Numbered from the stretch's first letter, positions 52,351 to 61,288 are shown. The stretch: 64,000 bases of DNA from Paenibacillus caui (GCF_019904135.1 NZ_JAIOGQ010000015.1:46166-110165), one strand, 5' to 3'. The notes: generated by a model not told the origin, from the letters alone. Numbers and translations are program-made.

Positions 52351-52629
52351 AAAGCTCTGCAACACGAAGCGGGATTTGATATAGAACTTCATTATTTGAA
52401 GCTGCTGAAAGAGGAATATATGGATAGGGTGATCCTGCTGACCTCTTCTCCAAAATCACAGCAAATCGAATTTTTCGAGGGTCATTCGGTTCCTGTTATT
52501 TTCGCCAGCCATACCGACAAGGATAGCAGATTCGCCAGCATCAACATCGATGAATTTCAGGCTACATACGATGCAACCCGGTTTCTTATTCAATCGGGAC
52601 ATCGAGGGATTGACAGCTGGAGCGGATAA
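52351..52629 (+). pseudogene. Internal fragment of a LacI-family regulator gene
   Basis: An open frame between two stops encodes about 90 residues (HEAGFDIELHYLKLLKEEYMD, RVILLTSSPKS, VPVIFASHTDK, INIDEFQATYDATRFLIQSGH) with the pattern of the first half of a LacI sensor domain. The DNA-binding part is missing upstream and the rest is missing downstream; the frame ends soon after GHRG. There is no credible start, so it is a relic. Confidence 0.65.
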
Positions 52630-52839
52630 GGGTAATTCCCATTGAGGCCCATCACAAGGCTGCTCTAGCGGAAAGATAGATGCATTAAAGTTCTAAAGTC
52701 AGTGCCGTGCACGGATTTTTTCTTTGCTCTTTCCCTTCATCTGATTATAAAAATAAGCTGCCTGGCTATAATAAGTTCATTCAGCGTTACTCAGAAGAGT
52801 AAACAATTCTTGTTCTGTAACCAGAAAGGAGCAGTAAAT

Positions 52840-52998
52840 ATGGGAAATTCGGACAAACCTTTAGAGCGCGAAGAGGCTCAAATGCAAAACAAAGAAACAG
52901 TTGTTGTTAACAACGAGATGGACATAAAGTCGGATAAAGAGCTTAAAGAGCAAGAAAGATTGGTTGAATCCATGAAGGTTAATGAATTCGAATACTAG
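52840..52998 (+). CDS. Small acidic hydrophilic protein, 52 residues
   Basis: A short frame starts at ATG 52840 behind AAAGGAG with a good spacing, has TATAAT about 70 bases upstream (52767-52772) and ends before a clear terminator. The product is highly charged (many Glu, Lys and Asn), without cysteines or hydrophobic segments, and probably disordered or helical. I do not recognise it. The complete expression signals make it a likely real gene. Confidence 0.6.
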   Translation: MGNSDKPLEREEAQMQNKETVVVNNEMDIKSDKELKEQERLVESMKVNEFEY

Positions 52999-53024
52999 CT
53001 TCCACGATGTTTGAAGTGGGTATA

Positions 53025-53068
53025 AGAGAAGAGCGTACCTCATGACTGGATACTCTCTTCTCGTTTTT
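53025..53068 (+). terminator. Intrinsic terminator after the 52-residue gene
   Basis: Arms GAGAAGAG and CTCTTCTC with a 21-base interval, then GTTTTTG. It lies four bases before the end of the convergent MFS fragment. Confidence 0.7.
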
Positions 53069-53071
53069 GTA

Positions 53072-53837
53072 TTAGCATGATTTGGACGTCTCCGTGCTCT
53101 GTGATCCTGCAGGATTTTCCCGTAATTGCTGGCCCCTGTGAAAGAAGGGGAAGGCGGTGAATGTCAGCAGCGTGAGGATGCCGAAAATGACCGGTCCCTG
53201 CTCGAATCCAAGGCCTTGAAGCAGCAGCCCGCCGGTCCAGGCGCAGATACTCTGTCCAAGAAATGCAAAGCCGCTTGCGCCATAGTAAGCTCCCCGAAGA
53301 CGCTCTGGAGCTATTTCGCCGATTAGCACATCCCCAAGGACAAAACACAAGATCTCTCCCATGGTAAACAAGACCATCGATAGGTACAGCAGGATGATAT
53401 TCTCAAAGATGCCAAACCCGAAGAGCCCGATCCCAAACAAGAGGCAGCCTACTTTCAGAGCCGTCAGGGAAGTGAAACGCTTCATGAATTTCGTCAGGGG
53501 ATATTGAAGCGCCAGCACAGAAAGACTGTTGACGACAAATAGGCTCGAATAGAGCGCGACCCGGTCATGGCCGAAATACTGCGACAAGGTTGTGTCCAGA
53601 TGCGAATAGGCACCGGCGACGAAAAAATTGCCGAGCAGAAGGTAGAGAAACACCTTATCGGTAAACACGATCCTTACCATCTGGTTCACCGTCACGTTGG
53701 ATGTCCCTTTACTCTGGCGCAAAAGCCGATAGGAGAACATGAATATGACGAGCAGCACGGCATAGACTGCAAAAATAATAGCGCTAACGAGAAAGAGAAG
53801 CAGGGACGAAGTCCCCCCGATGCCCAGCTTAAGGCCG
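53072..53837 (-). pseudogene. MFS transporter gene lacking its 5' end
   Basis: The frame encodes the C-terminal two thirds (about 255 residues) of an MFS protein: membrane segments from LLLFLVSAIIFAVYAVLLVIF onward, then NFFVAGAYSHLDTTLSQYFGH and MGEILCFVLGDVLIGEIAPERLRGAYYG. The homology stops near 53837, with no start codon, exactly where the opposite-strand SgrR fragment begins. The first five or so membrane segments and the promoter are gone. Such MFS genes normally stand divergent to sgrR. Confidence 0.8.
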
Positions 53838-53838
53838 T

Positions 53839-55113
53839 TTCGGGGCCAGGGAATGGACGTTCCATCTGAAGAAAGGCATCCTGTTCCATCACGGAAGGGA
53901 GCTAACGGCAGAGGATGTGATGTTTACCTTGAACAGGATCAGGTTCCAACCCGACCGATTCCAAGGCGGCTGGATGTTCAGAGGCATCGATCAGATGGAA
54001 GCTCCGGATCGAAAAACCGTCCGGATCCGTCTTAAGGAACCGAATTACTTGTTCTTGAGATATCTGTGCTCGATTACGACCGCTATCGTTCCGGAAGATG
54101 TGGTTCGCCGGGACGAATCAGGCTTTGCAAAAGCGCCTGTAGGCACAGGTCCCTTTCAACTGGTTTCCCACAATGAGGGAAAATGCGTCTTGGAGGCCTT
54201 CCCGGCACACTTCCGAGGACGGGCTCACCTGGACCGCGTGGAGGTGCTGATCCTCCCCCAAGTAGAAGCCGGCCGGTTGAAAGAACCGGATTGGACGTCT
54301 CTCATGATGTCTCACGGGGAGACATCCAGTGCAAGCCGGAAGGCTCTGCTGAACGGGGGCGAAGAATGGCACAATCTGGAGGCGCAGTTCACCTGCTGCA
54401 GTCTGCTCGTTTTCAACCAGAAGAAGAGCGGGCCGCACAACCATCCCTTATTTCGCGAAGCGCTTCACCATATACTGGACCGCGATGCGCTAATTGCCGA
54501 GCTGGGAGGTGACCGGATATGCTCAGCACGAGGATTCCGTCCAGGTGCGGCCCTGTCGGAGAAGGAGAGCGCCTGCCTCCCCAAGAGAAGCCGATCTGAA
54601 ATCCTGGCGCTTCTGGAGAGAAGCGGATACCGGGAGGAGACCCTGGAGCTTGTTACCAACTCGTATCTCGAGGCGGATGCCCGTTGGATTCGAGAGCGCG
54701 CCGCCTCCTTCGGCGTGACCCTGGAAATCCGAATCCTAAGCACGGCAGAATGGACGGATCACGCTTCGCTGCAGCAATCTGACTGCCAATTGTACGGCGT
54801 CGTTCTGGGCGGAGACGAGGTGCGCGAGTTGGAGGTGTACCTGCAGAACAATTATTTCTCCTCTTTATGGGATAGCCGGACGGCAGAGGTCGTGGAACAA
54901 GAAGCAGCTGCGATTCTCCGGGAAGCCGAAGAGACAGAACGGAGGGCGAGATTGGCGGAGCTCGAGCAATGGATAAGACAGGCGCACGCCGTCCTGTTCC
55001 TCGTTCATAAGACAACGAACACGGCCTTCCATCAATCCGTCCGGGGGGTTGGAATCAACTCCTACGGGTGGGTAGATTTCCATAACATTTGGTTCAATCC
55101 GAGCGTCTCGTAA
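53839..55113 (+). pseudogene. SgrR family regulator gene lacking its 5' end
   Basis: The frame encodes about 424 residues of the solute-binding-protein-like domain of SgrR-type regulators (REWTFHLKKGILFHHGRELTA, VGTGPFQLVSHNEGKCVLEAF, FREALHHILDRDALIAELGGD) to a normal C-terminus. The N-terminal DNA-binding domain of about 120 residues and the start of the binding domain are missing; a stop lies at 53830. The break coincides with the break in the opposing MFS gene, so one deletion removed the divergent promoter region and both 5' ends. Confidence 0.8.
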
Positions 55114-55281
55114 CGTGGCTTAATATCAACCATGGTATGCAATTAACCCGATTGATACTGCAATAATGATCATGAAAAGCCATAAATAAAGGAGGAGCCT
55201 CGTGGGTCGAGAGATGTCAATAAGGAACTAAATAACCAGGGCCAGCGGGAGAGCAGCAACGCTTATCCAGACGAAAGGAGT

Positions 55282-56514
55282 CTATTCCGGCTTATTATTT
55301 ACATTTGGATCCGGGGTGTAGTTGCTATGGTAATCCGTATACATAACATCGGTTACCATTCCTGCTGATGCATGGTGCAGGTCATGACAATGGAACATCC
55401 AGTCCCCGGGATTATCTGCTTCAAAAGCGATCACATATTGTTCGCCTGGTTTTATATTCAGTGTATCTTTCATAACCGGGGATCCTTGAAGCGGCTGTCC
55501 GTTCTTACTTAACACTTGGAAGAAGTGACCGTGCAAATGCATCGGATGATCGTCGGACATGGATTGATTCACGAAAGTCACCTTGACTTTGTCGCCTTTT
55601 TGTACTTTGATTTTTTCAGTATCCGGAAACACCTTTCCATTTATGGTATATACCATCTCGCCATCTTTCATTTCCGTATTCAAATTCATGCTCACTTCTT
55701 GATTGAATTTTTGAGTCAGTGAAAATTTACCTTGAGTCTGTTTACCATAGTGAGCAAGATCAAATTTGGAAAGCTCCTCGGATGAAGACGAAGTATCGTT
55801 CTTCACATCAGAGCCTTCATACTGAATAACGGCTTTCATGTTATTTACTCTTTGTTCTTTACCGTGCTCTTCAAGGAGCCAGGACCCAGGATGGTTTGCT
55901 GTAAATTCAATATCGTAACGCTCTCCGGGAGCGATAGCTAGCACCTGATCTTTAATTCGTGCCGGATTGTTGATCGGTTGTCCATCTGTGGCAATGACTT
56001 TGAAATCATGCCGTGCAAGTGCATTTGATGCGAAAGATACCCGGCGTTGATCAAGCGAATTCTAACTTTATCGCCTTCCTTTACGGATAGCTTCTCAATC
56101 GAGTCATTGGATTTTCCGTTGATCGTGTAAATATCGTACTTACTCATATCATGCCCGCTCATATCGGATCCGGACAAGTTCATATGCCTATGATCCATTC
56201 CTTCCATATTCATGGTACTGTGATCATCGGCATTTGTGTTACCCATGTCCATATCACCGGAACTCATCCATTCGTCCAGCATAAGCGTATAATCCCGATC
56301 ATATTTTTCCTTTGGATCTTCGACAATCAGAGAGCCGTATAACCCCTTATCCAGTTGGTTCACACTGTCTTGGTGCGAGTGGTACCAATAGGTTCCTGGT
56401 ACAGTCGCTTTAAATTTGTAAGTAAACGTTTTGTCGGGAACGACCGCATCTTGTGTAGGTGATGACTGCTATAGATCCTGCAATAATTAGAACTTTTAGT
56501 AAATTACTTTTCAT
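55282..56514 (-). pseudogene. Broken multicopper oxidase gene
   Basis: The remains encode a CueO/CotA-like multicopper oxidase: YWYHSHQDSVNQLDKGLYG, a Met/His-rich insert (MDMGNTNADDHSTMNMEGMDH), HQMHLHG, then HPMHLHGHFFQVL and MFHCHDLHHASAGM with the copper ligands. Two lesions are seen. Near 56010 one base is missing where GGC-CAT should encode Gly-His, shifting the frame. Near 56455 the signal peptide (start ATG 56514 after AGGAGG) runs out of frame into TQDAVVPDKTFTY, so roughly 100 residues of the first cupredoxin domain, with the first HWHG copper motif, are deleted. Promoter and operator remain. Confidence 0.85.
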
Positions 56515-56555
56515 TAAACTGTCCTCCTGTTATTGATTAGCTGCTTATGTAACAA

Positions 56556-56590
56556 ACAATAAAAGAAATTTGTGTAGAATTTATGGAGAA
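56556..56590 (-). promoter_or_regulatory. Copper-locus operator copy 1 (before multicopper oxidase)
   Basis: On the minus strand the 21-base sequence ending at 56570 reads TTCTCCATAAA then TTCTACACAA, two 11-bp direct half-sites. TATTGT, a possible -10, starts 29 bases after the first base of the motif. The same layout recurs before 57581 and 61700. Confidence 0.65.
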
Positions 56591-56617
56591 ATATTAGATA
56601 TTCAAATTTTAAAAAAA

Positions 56618-56689
56618 CTGCATGCCCATGATGATCAGGCGGATATCCGGATCAAGGATCGGGTGAAGGAGCTTTTCGGTTTGAAGTAG
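56618..56689 (+). other. Short coding-like relic, unknown
   Basis: A frame without start codon ends LHAHDDQADIRIKDRVKELF-GLK and a stop. Its codon choice is more GC-rich than the surrounding intergenic DNA and looks like the C-terminus of a displaced gene. I do not recognise it. Confidence 0.25.
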
Positions 56690-56712
56690 CTTGGCAAAAA
56701 CAATAAAAGAAG

Positions 56713-56741
56713 AAGCCAGCGAGACTATCCCTCGCTGGCTT
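56713..56741 (-). terminator. Intrinsic terminator of the first NlpC/P60 gene
   Basis: Perfect 11-bp arms AAGCCAGCGAG / CTCGCTGGCTT with a 7-base loop; on the minus strand followed by TTCTTTTATTG. Confidence 0.8.
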
Positions 56742-56750
56742 GTACTTATT

Positions 56751-57308
56751 CTATTTTAGGGTACTTCCTCCAAATAGGAAGCGTTTCTCCCAGTGGGTAC
56801 CCTCTATTTTGTCAATTCGGACACCGCCAGACTCTTTCGAGTAGGTGTGCAGTATTTCCCCGTTTCCAAGGTAGATTCCGGTATGAGTGATTCGAGCTGT
56901 ATTTTTATCTATCCCAACGTAATTTGATTCTTTGCTGCCTCGGTATGACATAAAGAACATGATATCTCCTGGTTTGAGGTCTTTCCAGTTCGTACTATAC
57001 GTACCATTCTCTTTAACATGGGCCCCTTGAGTTCTAGAGTTTGCCGGCAGTGTAATGCCTGCCCCTTCCAGATAAGCTTGTTTCACAAAATCTGAGCAAT
57101 CGAATGTTGTGGTATCCCTGCGGCTTGAGCCAAATTCGTAAGGCGTACCTAAATATTTCTTTCCCATAGCGATTATATTTTCCCGAACAGTACTTGCTGA
57201 GGCATCAGATTGAGCAGGGACATCGCTAGCTGCATGAGTAGCATTTATCCCGAGCGGGCTCATGAACAGTGCTGCAGAAACCAATAAGAAAGCAATCCTT
57301 TTCTTCAT
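56751..57308 (-). CDS. NlpC/P60 family cell-wall hydrolase, first
   Basis: This 185-residue secreted protein has a signal peptide (cleavage after AHA, about residue 27) and a C-terminal NlpC/P60 cysteine peptidase domain with catalytic Cys in TTFDCSDFVKQAY and His in ARITHTGIYLGNGEILH. It likely cleaves peptide stems of peptidoglycan; no LysM or SH3 wall-binding domain is present. The ATG at 57308 has AGGAGG seven bases upstream. A second NlpC/P60 gene lies 0.9 kb away. Confidence 0.88.
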   Translation of the reverse strand: MKKRIAFLLVSAALFMSPLGINATHAASDVPAQSDASASTVRENIIAMGKKYLGTPYEFGSSRRDTTTFDCSDFVKQAYLEGAGITLPANSRTQGAHVKENGTYSTNWKDLKPGDIMFFMSYRGSKESNYVGIDKNTARITHTGIYLGNGEILHTYSKESGGVRIDKIEGTHWEKRFLFGGSTLK

Positions 57309-57501
57309 GCTCATTCCTCCTAAAAGTGTTTTGTAGACATGACGACATCCTAACATAGAGTTTCAGTGCCTGTAGAGGCTTAATATATGGAAATTAAATA
57401 TAGAAATAATTACATCTCATAAAATTGGCATTTAAAATAGACAAGTTTGTAGGGACCCATTCCTATATTTTGAATTTAAAAGTCCATGTAATCCGCAATG
57501 T

Positions 57502-57536
57502 TTCTACATGAATTCCACACAATCCCCGGATAGAAT
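57502..57536 (+). promoter_or_regulatory. Copper-locus operator copy 2 (before His-rich gene)
   Basis: TTCTACATGAA then TTCCACACAA (57502-57522) are 11-bp direct half-sites; TAGAAT (57531-57536) is the -10, 29 bases from motif start. Matches copy 3 in 17 of 21 positions, and the flanks CCGCAATG and CATCAAG are shared too. Confidence 0.75.
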
Positions 57537-57580
57537 AAAGACATCAAGACAAACGAAAAATTAAGGGAGGAAGTAGAAAA

Positions 57581-57829
57581 ATGAATTGCTGCGGAGGCCA
57601 CAATCATGACAGCAAAGATCACGGCGAGCAACACACCCATAATCCGAAAAAACATAACTTGATGATGCTGTTATGCTGCGTACTGCCCATTGCATTATTT
57701 GTTGTTATTTTTCTAGTAAATGGATTTAAAGGAACGGGCACAAATATAATTCCGTACCTCTTATTACTGATTTGTCCTTTATCGCATCTGATTTTGATGC
57801 CAGTCATGATGAGAAAGAAGAAGCATTAA
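57581..57829 (+). CDS. His-rich small membrane protein
   Basis: This 82-residue protein has a Cys/His-rich N-terminus (CCGGHNHDSKDHGEQHTHNPKKH) followed by two membrane segments (about residues 27-47 and 56-73) and a basic end. It resembles DUF2933-type or similar small proteins of copper resistance loci, where the His cluster would bind metal. GGGAGGAAG precedes the ATG. The promoter is a near copy of that of the DUF2933 gene at 61700, implying common control by the adjacent two-component system. Confidence 0.75.
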   Translation: MNCCGGHNHDSKDHGEQHTHNPKKHNLMMLLCCVLPIALFVVIFLVNGFKGTGTNIIPYLLLLICPLSHLILMPVMMRKKKH

Positions 57830-58059
57830 GTAATCTGAAATTGAGGAAATATATTTCAGCATGGTCGCGCAGCAGATTAATAATTTGTCATTTCTTATAT
57901 CGACGAATGAGCTCTTATTCATACAGGAACATATAACACCTCGACAAGGGCTCCTTTTTTTTTTGGTAATTTCGTAATTTACACGGCATTTTCCAACATT
58001 TTGTATTGCAAATCTAATAGAAATGCAATAACCTAATAACAGGTTACAAAATATTAATA

Positions 58060-58187
58060 AATTCGCCGAATTTCGTTTTGAAAACGGGGGATCCAAACTT
58101 GGGTGAATTACTCTTTCACATAGGAGAGTATAGGGAACATACCTTCAACCGAACCCGCAGCTAACTCCGTAGGCATCGAAGGGAGAA
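58060..58187 (+). promoter_or_regulatory. ydaO/yuaA-type c-di-AMP riboswitch
   Basis: The leader of the second NlpC/P60 gene contains the hallmark ydaO blocks: GAAAACGGGGGATCCAA, a CTTGGGTGAAT segment, a variable hairpin (ATTACTC..GAGTAT), then AGGGAACATACC, TTCAACCGAACCCG, CAGCTAACTCCGTAGGC and GAAGGGAG. YdaO riboswitches bind c-di-AMP and switch off wall hydrolase and potassium-transport genes. The gene's ribosome binding site GGGAG lies in the 3' arm, and T7 follows soon after. Confidence 0.88.
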
Positions 58188-58195
58188 GTATTTTT

Positions 58196-58672
58196 TTGAA
58201 GAAATTGATCCTATCTGTAGTTGGTGCAGCTTTACTCTTCTCGTTCGGTGCTACCAGCGCATTTGCAAATGAATCGAACCTTCGAAATGAAGTGAGTCAG
58301 GTGGTCGGAACTCCTTACAAATGGGGAGGGACCACAGTGAACGGTTTCGATTGTTCCGGATTTATTCTATACATATTTGATAAATTTAATTTGGATCTGC
58401 CCCGCACCTCGGTATCTCAATCGGAAGAAGGGGTCGAAGTAGATAAAGAGGATTTGGAGCCAGGCGATTTGGTGTTTTTTAATACAACCGGTAAAGGGAT
58501 ATCCCATGCGGGCATTTATCTTGGAGACAATGAATTTGCCCATTCTTCAAGCAGTAAGGGCGTAAGAATCAGCAATTTGAGCGATTCTTATTACAAAACC
58601 CGTTTCGTCACAGCGCGGCGTGTGGTAACCCAGGAAGAATATGAGCAAATGATCAGTGAAGACCATAAATAG
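58196..58672 (+). CDS. NlpC/P60 family cell-wall hydrolase, second (riboswitch-controlled)
   Basis: This 158-residue secreted protein has a signal peptide (cleavage near AFA, residue 24) and an NlpC/P60 domain with Cys in NGFDCSGFILYIFDK and His in ISHAGIYLGDNEFAHSSSSKGV. It should hydrolyse peptidoglycan stem peptides. The TTG at 58196 follows GGGAGAAG. It stands directly behind a c-di-AMP riboswitch, a well-known pairing in Firmicutes, and ends in a strong terminator. Confidence 0.92.
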   Translation: MKKLILSVVGAALLFSFGATSAFANESNLRNEVSQVVGTPYKWGGTTVNGFDCSGFILYIFDKFNLDLPRTSVSQSEEGVEVDKEDLEPGDLVFFNTTGKGISHAGIYLGDNEFAHSSSSKGVRISNLSDSYYKTRFVTARRVVTQEEYEQMISEDHK

Positions 58673-58679
58673 CAAAAGG

Positions 58680-58711
58680 ACAAGCCGGTGAGATATCACC
58701 GGCTTGTTTTA
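58680..58711 (+). terminator. Intrinsic terminator after the second NlpC/P60 gene
   Basis: Perfect 12-bp arms ACAAGCCGGTGA / TCACCGGCTTGT with a 4-base loop, followed by TTTTAT. Confidence 0.92.
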
Positions 58712-58847
58712 TAAATATTTCCACTTTTCCACGAATAGAACATTGCCGATCCATTGAATCTTTTCTTTCTTAATAACTTCTTCACAAGATGCAAATTAGT
58801 TCTTCATATCTATGGTTTATATTTGTAACCATAAGGAGGCGAGAACA

Positions 58848-59114
58848 ATGAAAAAAATATGGATTGGAATAACGGCATCGGTATTGCTGATGGGGATTGG
58901 AACGGCTGGTGCTTATGCTGCGTCTACCGGCAACAATAACGGGACTAGTGCTGACAACAGCAAGGACTTTTTTGAACAGATGCTGCCTTATGGGAAGCAA
59001 ATGCATCCCAATCTTACCGATGAGCAAATTAAGAAGATGCACAACATTTGTCACGATAGCAATGGCACGGGTATGCGGCAAATGATGAACCATTCACAGG
59101 TTGCGCGGCCGTAA
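58848..59114 (+). CDS. Small secreted protein, copper-locus associated
   Basis: This 88-residue protein has a signal peptide (cleavage after AYA, about residue 24) and a short hydrophilic mature part with MHPNLTDEQIKKMHNICHD and GMRQMMNH, rich in Met and His with a single Cys. Comparable small secreted proteins lie in Bacillales copper/heavy-metal loci, so metal binding is plausible but unproven. AAGGAGG precedes the ATG at 58848; the frame extends twelve codons upstream over the ribosome binding site. The two-component system follows after a terminator. Confidence 0.7.
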   Translation: MKKIWIGITASVLLMGIGTAGAYAASTGNNNGTSADNSKDFFEQMLPYGKQMHPNLTDEQIKKMHNICHDSNGTGMRQMMNHSQVARP

Positions 59115-59139
59115 CGTGAATTTCTAAATCTGCCGTGAT

Positions 59140-59180
59140 AAGATAGACCTCGCAACTGTCGTGAGGTCTATCTTTTTTTA
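59140..59180 (+). terminator. Intrinsic terminator before the response regulator gene
   Basis: Perfect 12-bp arms AAGATAGACCTC / GAGGTCTATCTT followed by T5 or more. The response regulator begins about 25 bases later, so its expression depends on read-through or on an unrecognised promoter. Confidence 0.85.
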
Positions 59181-59202
59181 TACAGGGAAAAGGATGATGG
59201 GT

Positions 59203-59910
59203 ATGGAGCGGGAGAAAATTTTAATTATCGATGATGAGACAGATATCCTCAAAGTGATAAAGGCCTATCTTGAGAAAAATAATTATATCGTTTTTGAGGC
59301 GGATACTGGGAAAAGTGCGCTGCAATTATTTGAAAATCTAAGGCCCGATTTAATTGTTCTGGATTTAATGCTGCCGGACATGACTGGAGAAGAGGTCTGC
59401 AGAACGATCCGCAGAGAATCCAACATTCCGATTCTCATGTTAACGGCCAAAAGCAGCGAGGATGACATGGTCAACGGGCTGCTCATCGGCGCCGACGATT
59501 ATATTACCAAACCGTTCAGCCCTAGAGAACTGTTGGTACGGGTCATCAGTTTATTAAGAAGATCCCGGATCAAGGCCGTATCAGATCAAGAAAAATCGCT
59601 CGCTTTTGCTGGCAATCGCCTATCTATCGATCAGGAACGGCATGAAGTCAGCGTTATGGGAAAACCCGTCTCATTGACGCCTATTGAATTTAAACTGCTT
59701 GAACTTTTGGCAAGGCATCCGAAAAGGGCATTCAGCCGTTTGGAATTGGTGAATCTAATCCAGGGGGACTCATTTGAAGGCTTTGAACGCACCATTGATG
59801 TTCATGTCAAAAATATCAGGCAAAAAATCGGGGATGATCCCAGACACCCTACATTTATTGGCACTGTTTTTGGAGTCGGGTATAAATTTCAGGTGAATCC
59901 GGATGAATAG
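59203..59910 (+). CDS. OmpR/PhoB-family response regulator
   Basis: This 235-residue regulator has a receiver domain (DDE at its start, phosphoacceptor Asp in LIVLDLMLPD, Lys in ITKPFSPREL) and an OmpR-type winged helix ending in RTIDVHVKNIRQKIGDD..FIGTVFGVGYKF. The ATG at 59203 has AAAAGGA eight bases upstream; ATGs at 59194 and 59197 are too close to it. It overlaps the histidine kinase by eight bases. The 11-bp direct-repeat operators in this locus are of the kind OmpR-family dimers bind, so it is the prime candidate regulator. Confidence 0.9.
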   Translation: MEREKILIIDDETDILKVIKAYLEKNNYIVFEADTGKSALQLFENLRPDLIVLDLMLPDMTGEEVCRTIRRESNIPILMLTAKSSEDDMVNGLLIGADDYITKPFSPRELLVRVISLLRRSRIKAVSDQEKSLAFAGNRLSIDQERHEVSVMGKPVSLTPIEFKLLELLARHPKRAFSRLELVNLIQGDSFEGFERTIDVHVKNIRQKIGDDPRHPTFIGTVFGVGYKFQVNPDE

Positions 59911-61282
59911 CGGGGGACTTCGACGAAAACTGCTTTTATCGCATCTGGGTGTGGCCATCAGTTCATTGTTGTTGATCGTGCTTCTTGTCCATTTGGTCAT
60001 GACCTATTCTTTCGAAAAGTATACTGAAAATCAGCAGGAGGCAGAAGCAGCTGCTTTAATTGAAGACTTGGAAGCATCCTACAATCATTCAACAGGCCAA
60101 TGGACAACAGAAACACTGATGCGTATTTCGCATCAAGCCATGCTTCGCGACTATATCGTGAGGATATATGATAGCCGGAAAAATATGATCTGGGATTCCA
60201 ATAAAATGGGCATGTCTATGCATTCAAATGAAGCAAAGGGCAAGGGTGCTCAGTCGGCAGATGACCAGCCATCTATGCAAAAAGCAATCATGAGAGATGG
60301 GCAACAGATCGGCTTGCTAGAGATTCAAGGAATTGCAGGGCCCTTTCAAGTCCAAAATCAACGATTTTTATCGACGTTTACCACGTTAATATGGGCGGCT
60401 CTGGTTCTGGTGATCGTTGGGGTCTATCTTTTTAGCGTATATATATCAAACGGCATTAGTCACCCTCTGGTGCAAATTAAGAAGATTGCCCTCAGGATGA
60501 GGGAAGGGGACTTGTCTTCGCGGGTTACGCTTGCCAATCAAACTACAGAAATAGAAGAGGTCGGCCTTGCGCTTAATCATCTGGCGGAAGCTTTGGAGAA
60601 GCAGGATAAGCTGCGCAAAAATTTAACGGCGGATATTGCTCACGAATTGCGAACACCGCTTGCCAAGATCCAAAGTCATATTGAGGCTTTTCAAGACGGG
60701 GTTTGGGAAGCGACAACGGATAAACTGCAGGTTTGCCACGACCAGGTTATCAGACTGGTGCAGCTCATCAGCGATTTGGAGAAACTGACGGCCGCAGAAA
60801 ATCCCATGCTTCAGCTTCAGAAAGAAGCCATTTGCCTTAACGAAGTGATTCATGATTCTTTCAGCACAGTGGCGGGACAGTTTAAAGATAAACAGATCTC
60901 GCTAAATGTAGTTGAAAATAAAAAGGTGTACATGACCGGTGATTATGCGCGTCTGGTGCAAGTTTTTGTCAATTTGCTGAATAACGCCTATAAATATACC
61001 AATAAAGGTAGTATTGATGTAGTGGTCTCGGAAGATCGAACGGAAGCGCGAGTCGCGATTAAGGATACAGGAATGGGGATTGCTTCCGATGAACTCCCGT
61101 TCATCTTCGAGCGATTTTACCGTGGCGAGAAATCCCGCAACCGAAAAACCGGCGGGGCTGGGATCGGTCTTGCGGTAGTGAAAGTCATCGTTGAAGCGCA
61201 CGGCGGGAATATTACGGTGCAAAGCAAATTGGATGAGGGAACCGAGTTCAGTGTTCATTTTCCCAAAAGTAGAAAGGAGTAG
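59903..61282 (+). CDS. Sensor histidine kinase, probable copper/metal sensor
   Basis: This 459-residue kinase has two membrane segments (about residues 12-33 and 158-180) around an extracellular loop, a HAMP domain, HisKA with phosphoacceptor His in TADIAHELRTPLAKIQ, N box NLLNNAYKY, and G boxes DTGMGI and GAGIGLAVV. The loop contains DSNKMGMSMHSNEAKGKG and later SMQKAIM: a Met/His cluster like those that bind Cu(I) or Ag(I) in CusS-type sensors. It overlaps its response regulator and is followed by a SHOCT protein. Confidence 0.88.
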   Translation: MNSGGLRRKLLLSHLGVAISSLLLIVLLVHLVMTYSFEKYTENQQEAEAAALIEDLEASYNHSTGQWTTETLMRISHQAMLRDYIVRIYDSRKNMIWDSNKMGMSMHSNEAKGKGAQSADDQPSMQKAIMRDGQQIGLLEIQGIAGPFQVQNQRFLSTFTTLIWAALVLVIVGVYLFSVYISNGISHPLVQIKKIALRMREGDLSSRVTLANQTTEIEEVGLALNHLAEALEKQDKLRKNLTADIAHELRTPLAKIQSHIEAFQDGVWEATTDKLQVCHDQVIRLVQLISDLEKLTAAENPMLQLQKEAICLNEVIHDSFSTVAGQFKDKQISLNVVENKKVYMTGDYARLVQVFVNLLNNAYKYTNKGSIDVVVSEDRTEARVAIKDTGMGIASDELPFIFERFYRGEKSRNRKTGGAGIGLAVVKVIVEAHGGNITVQSKLDEGTEFSVHFPKSRKE

Positions 61283-61288
61283 GAAGTC

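Noticed and set aside
55188..55270. Tiny frame behind AAAGGAGGAG at 55188
   Set aside because: The frame starting at GTG 55202 stops after nine codons; a coding-looking stretch in another frame has no start and runs into the oxidase gene's 3' end.
58718..58740. Fourth copy of the copper-locus operator before the small secreted protein gene
   Set aside because: Two TTCCAC half-sites are present but spaced by 8 rather than 11 bases, and no -10 lies at the conserved distance.
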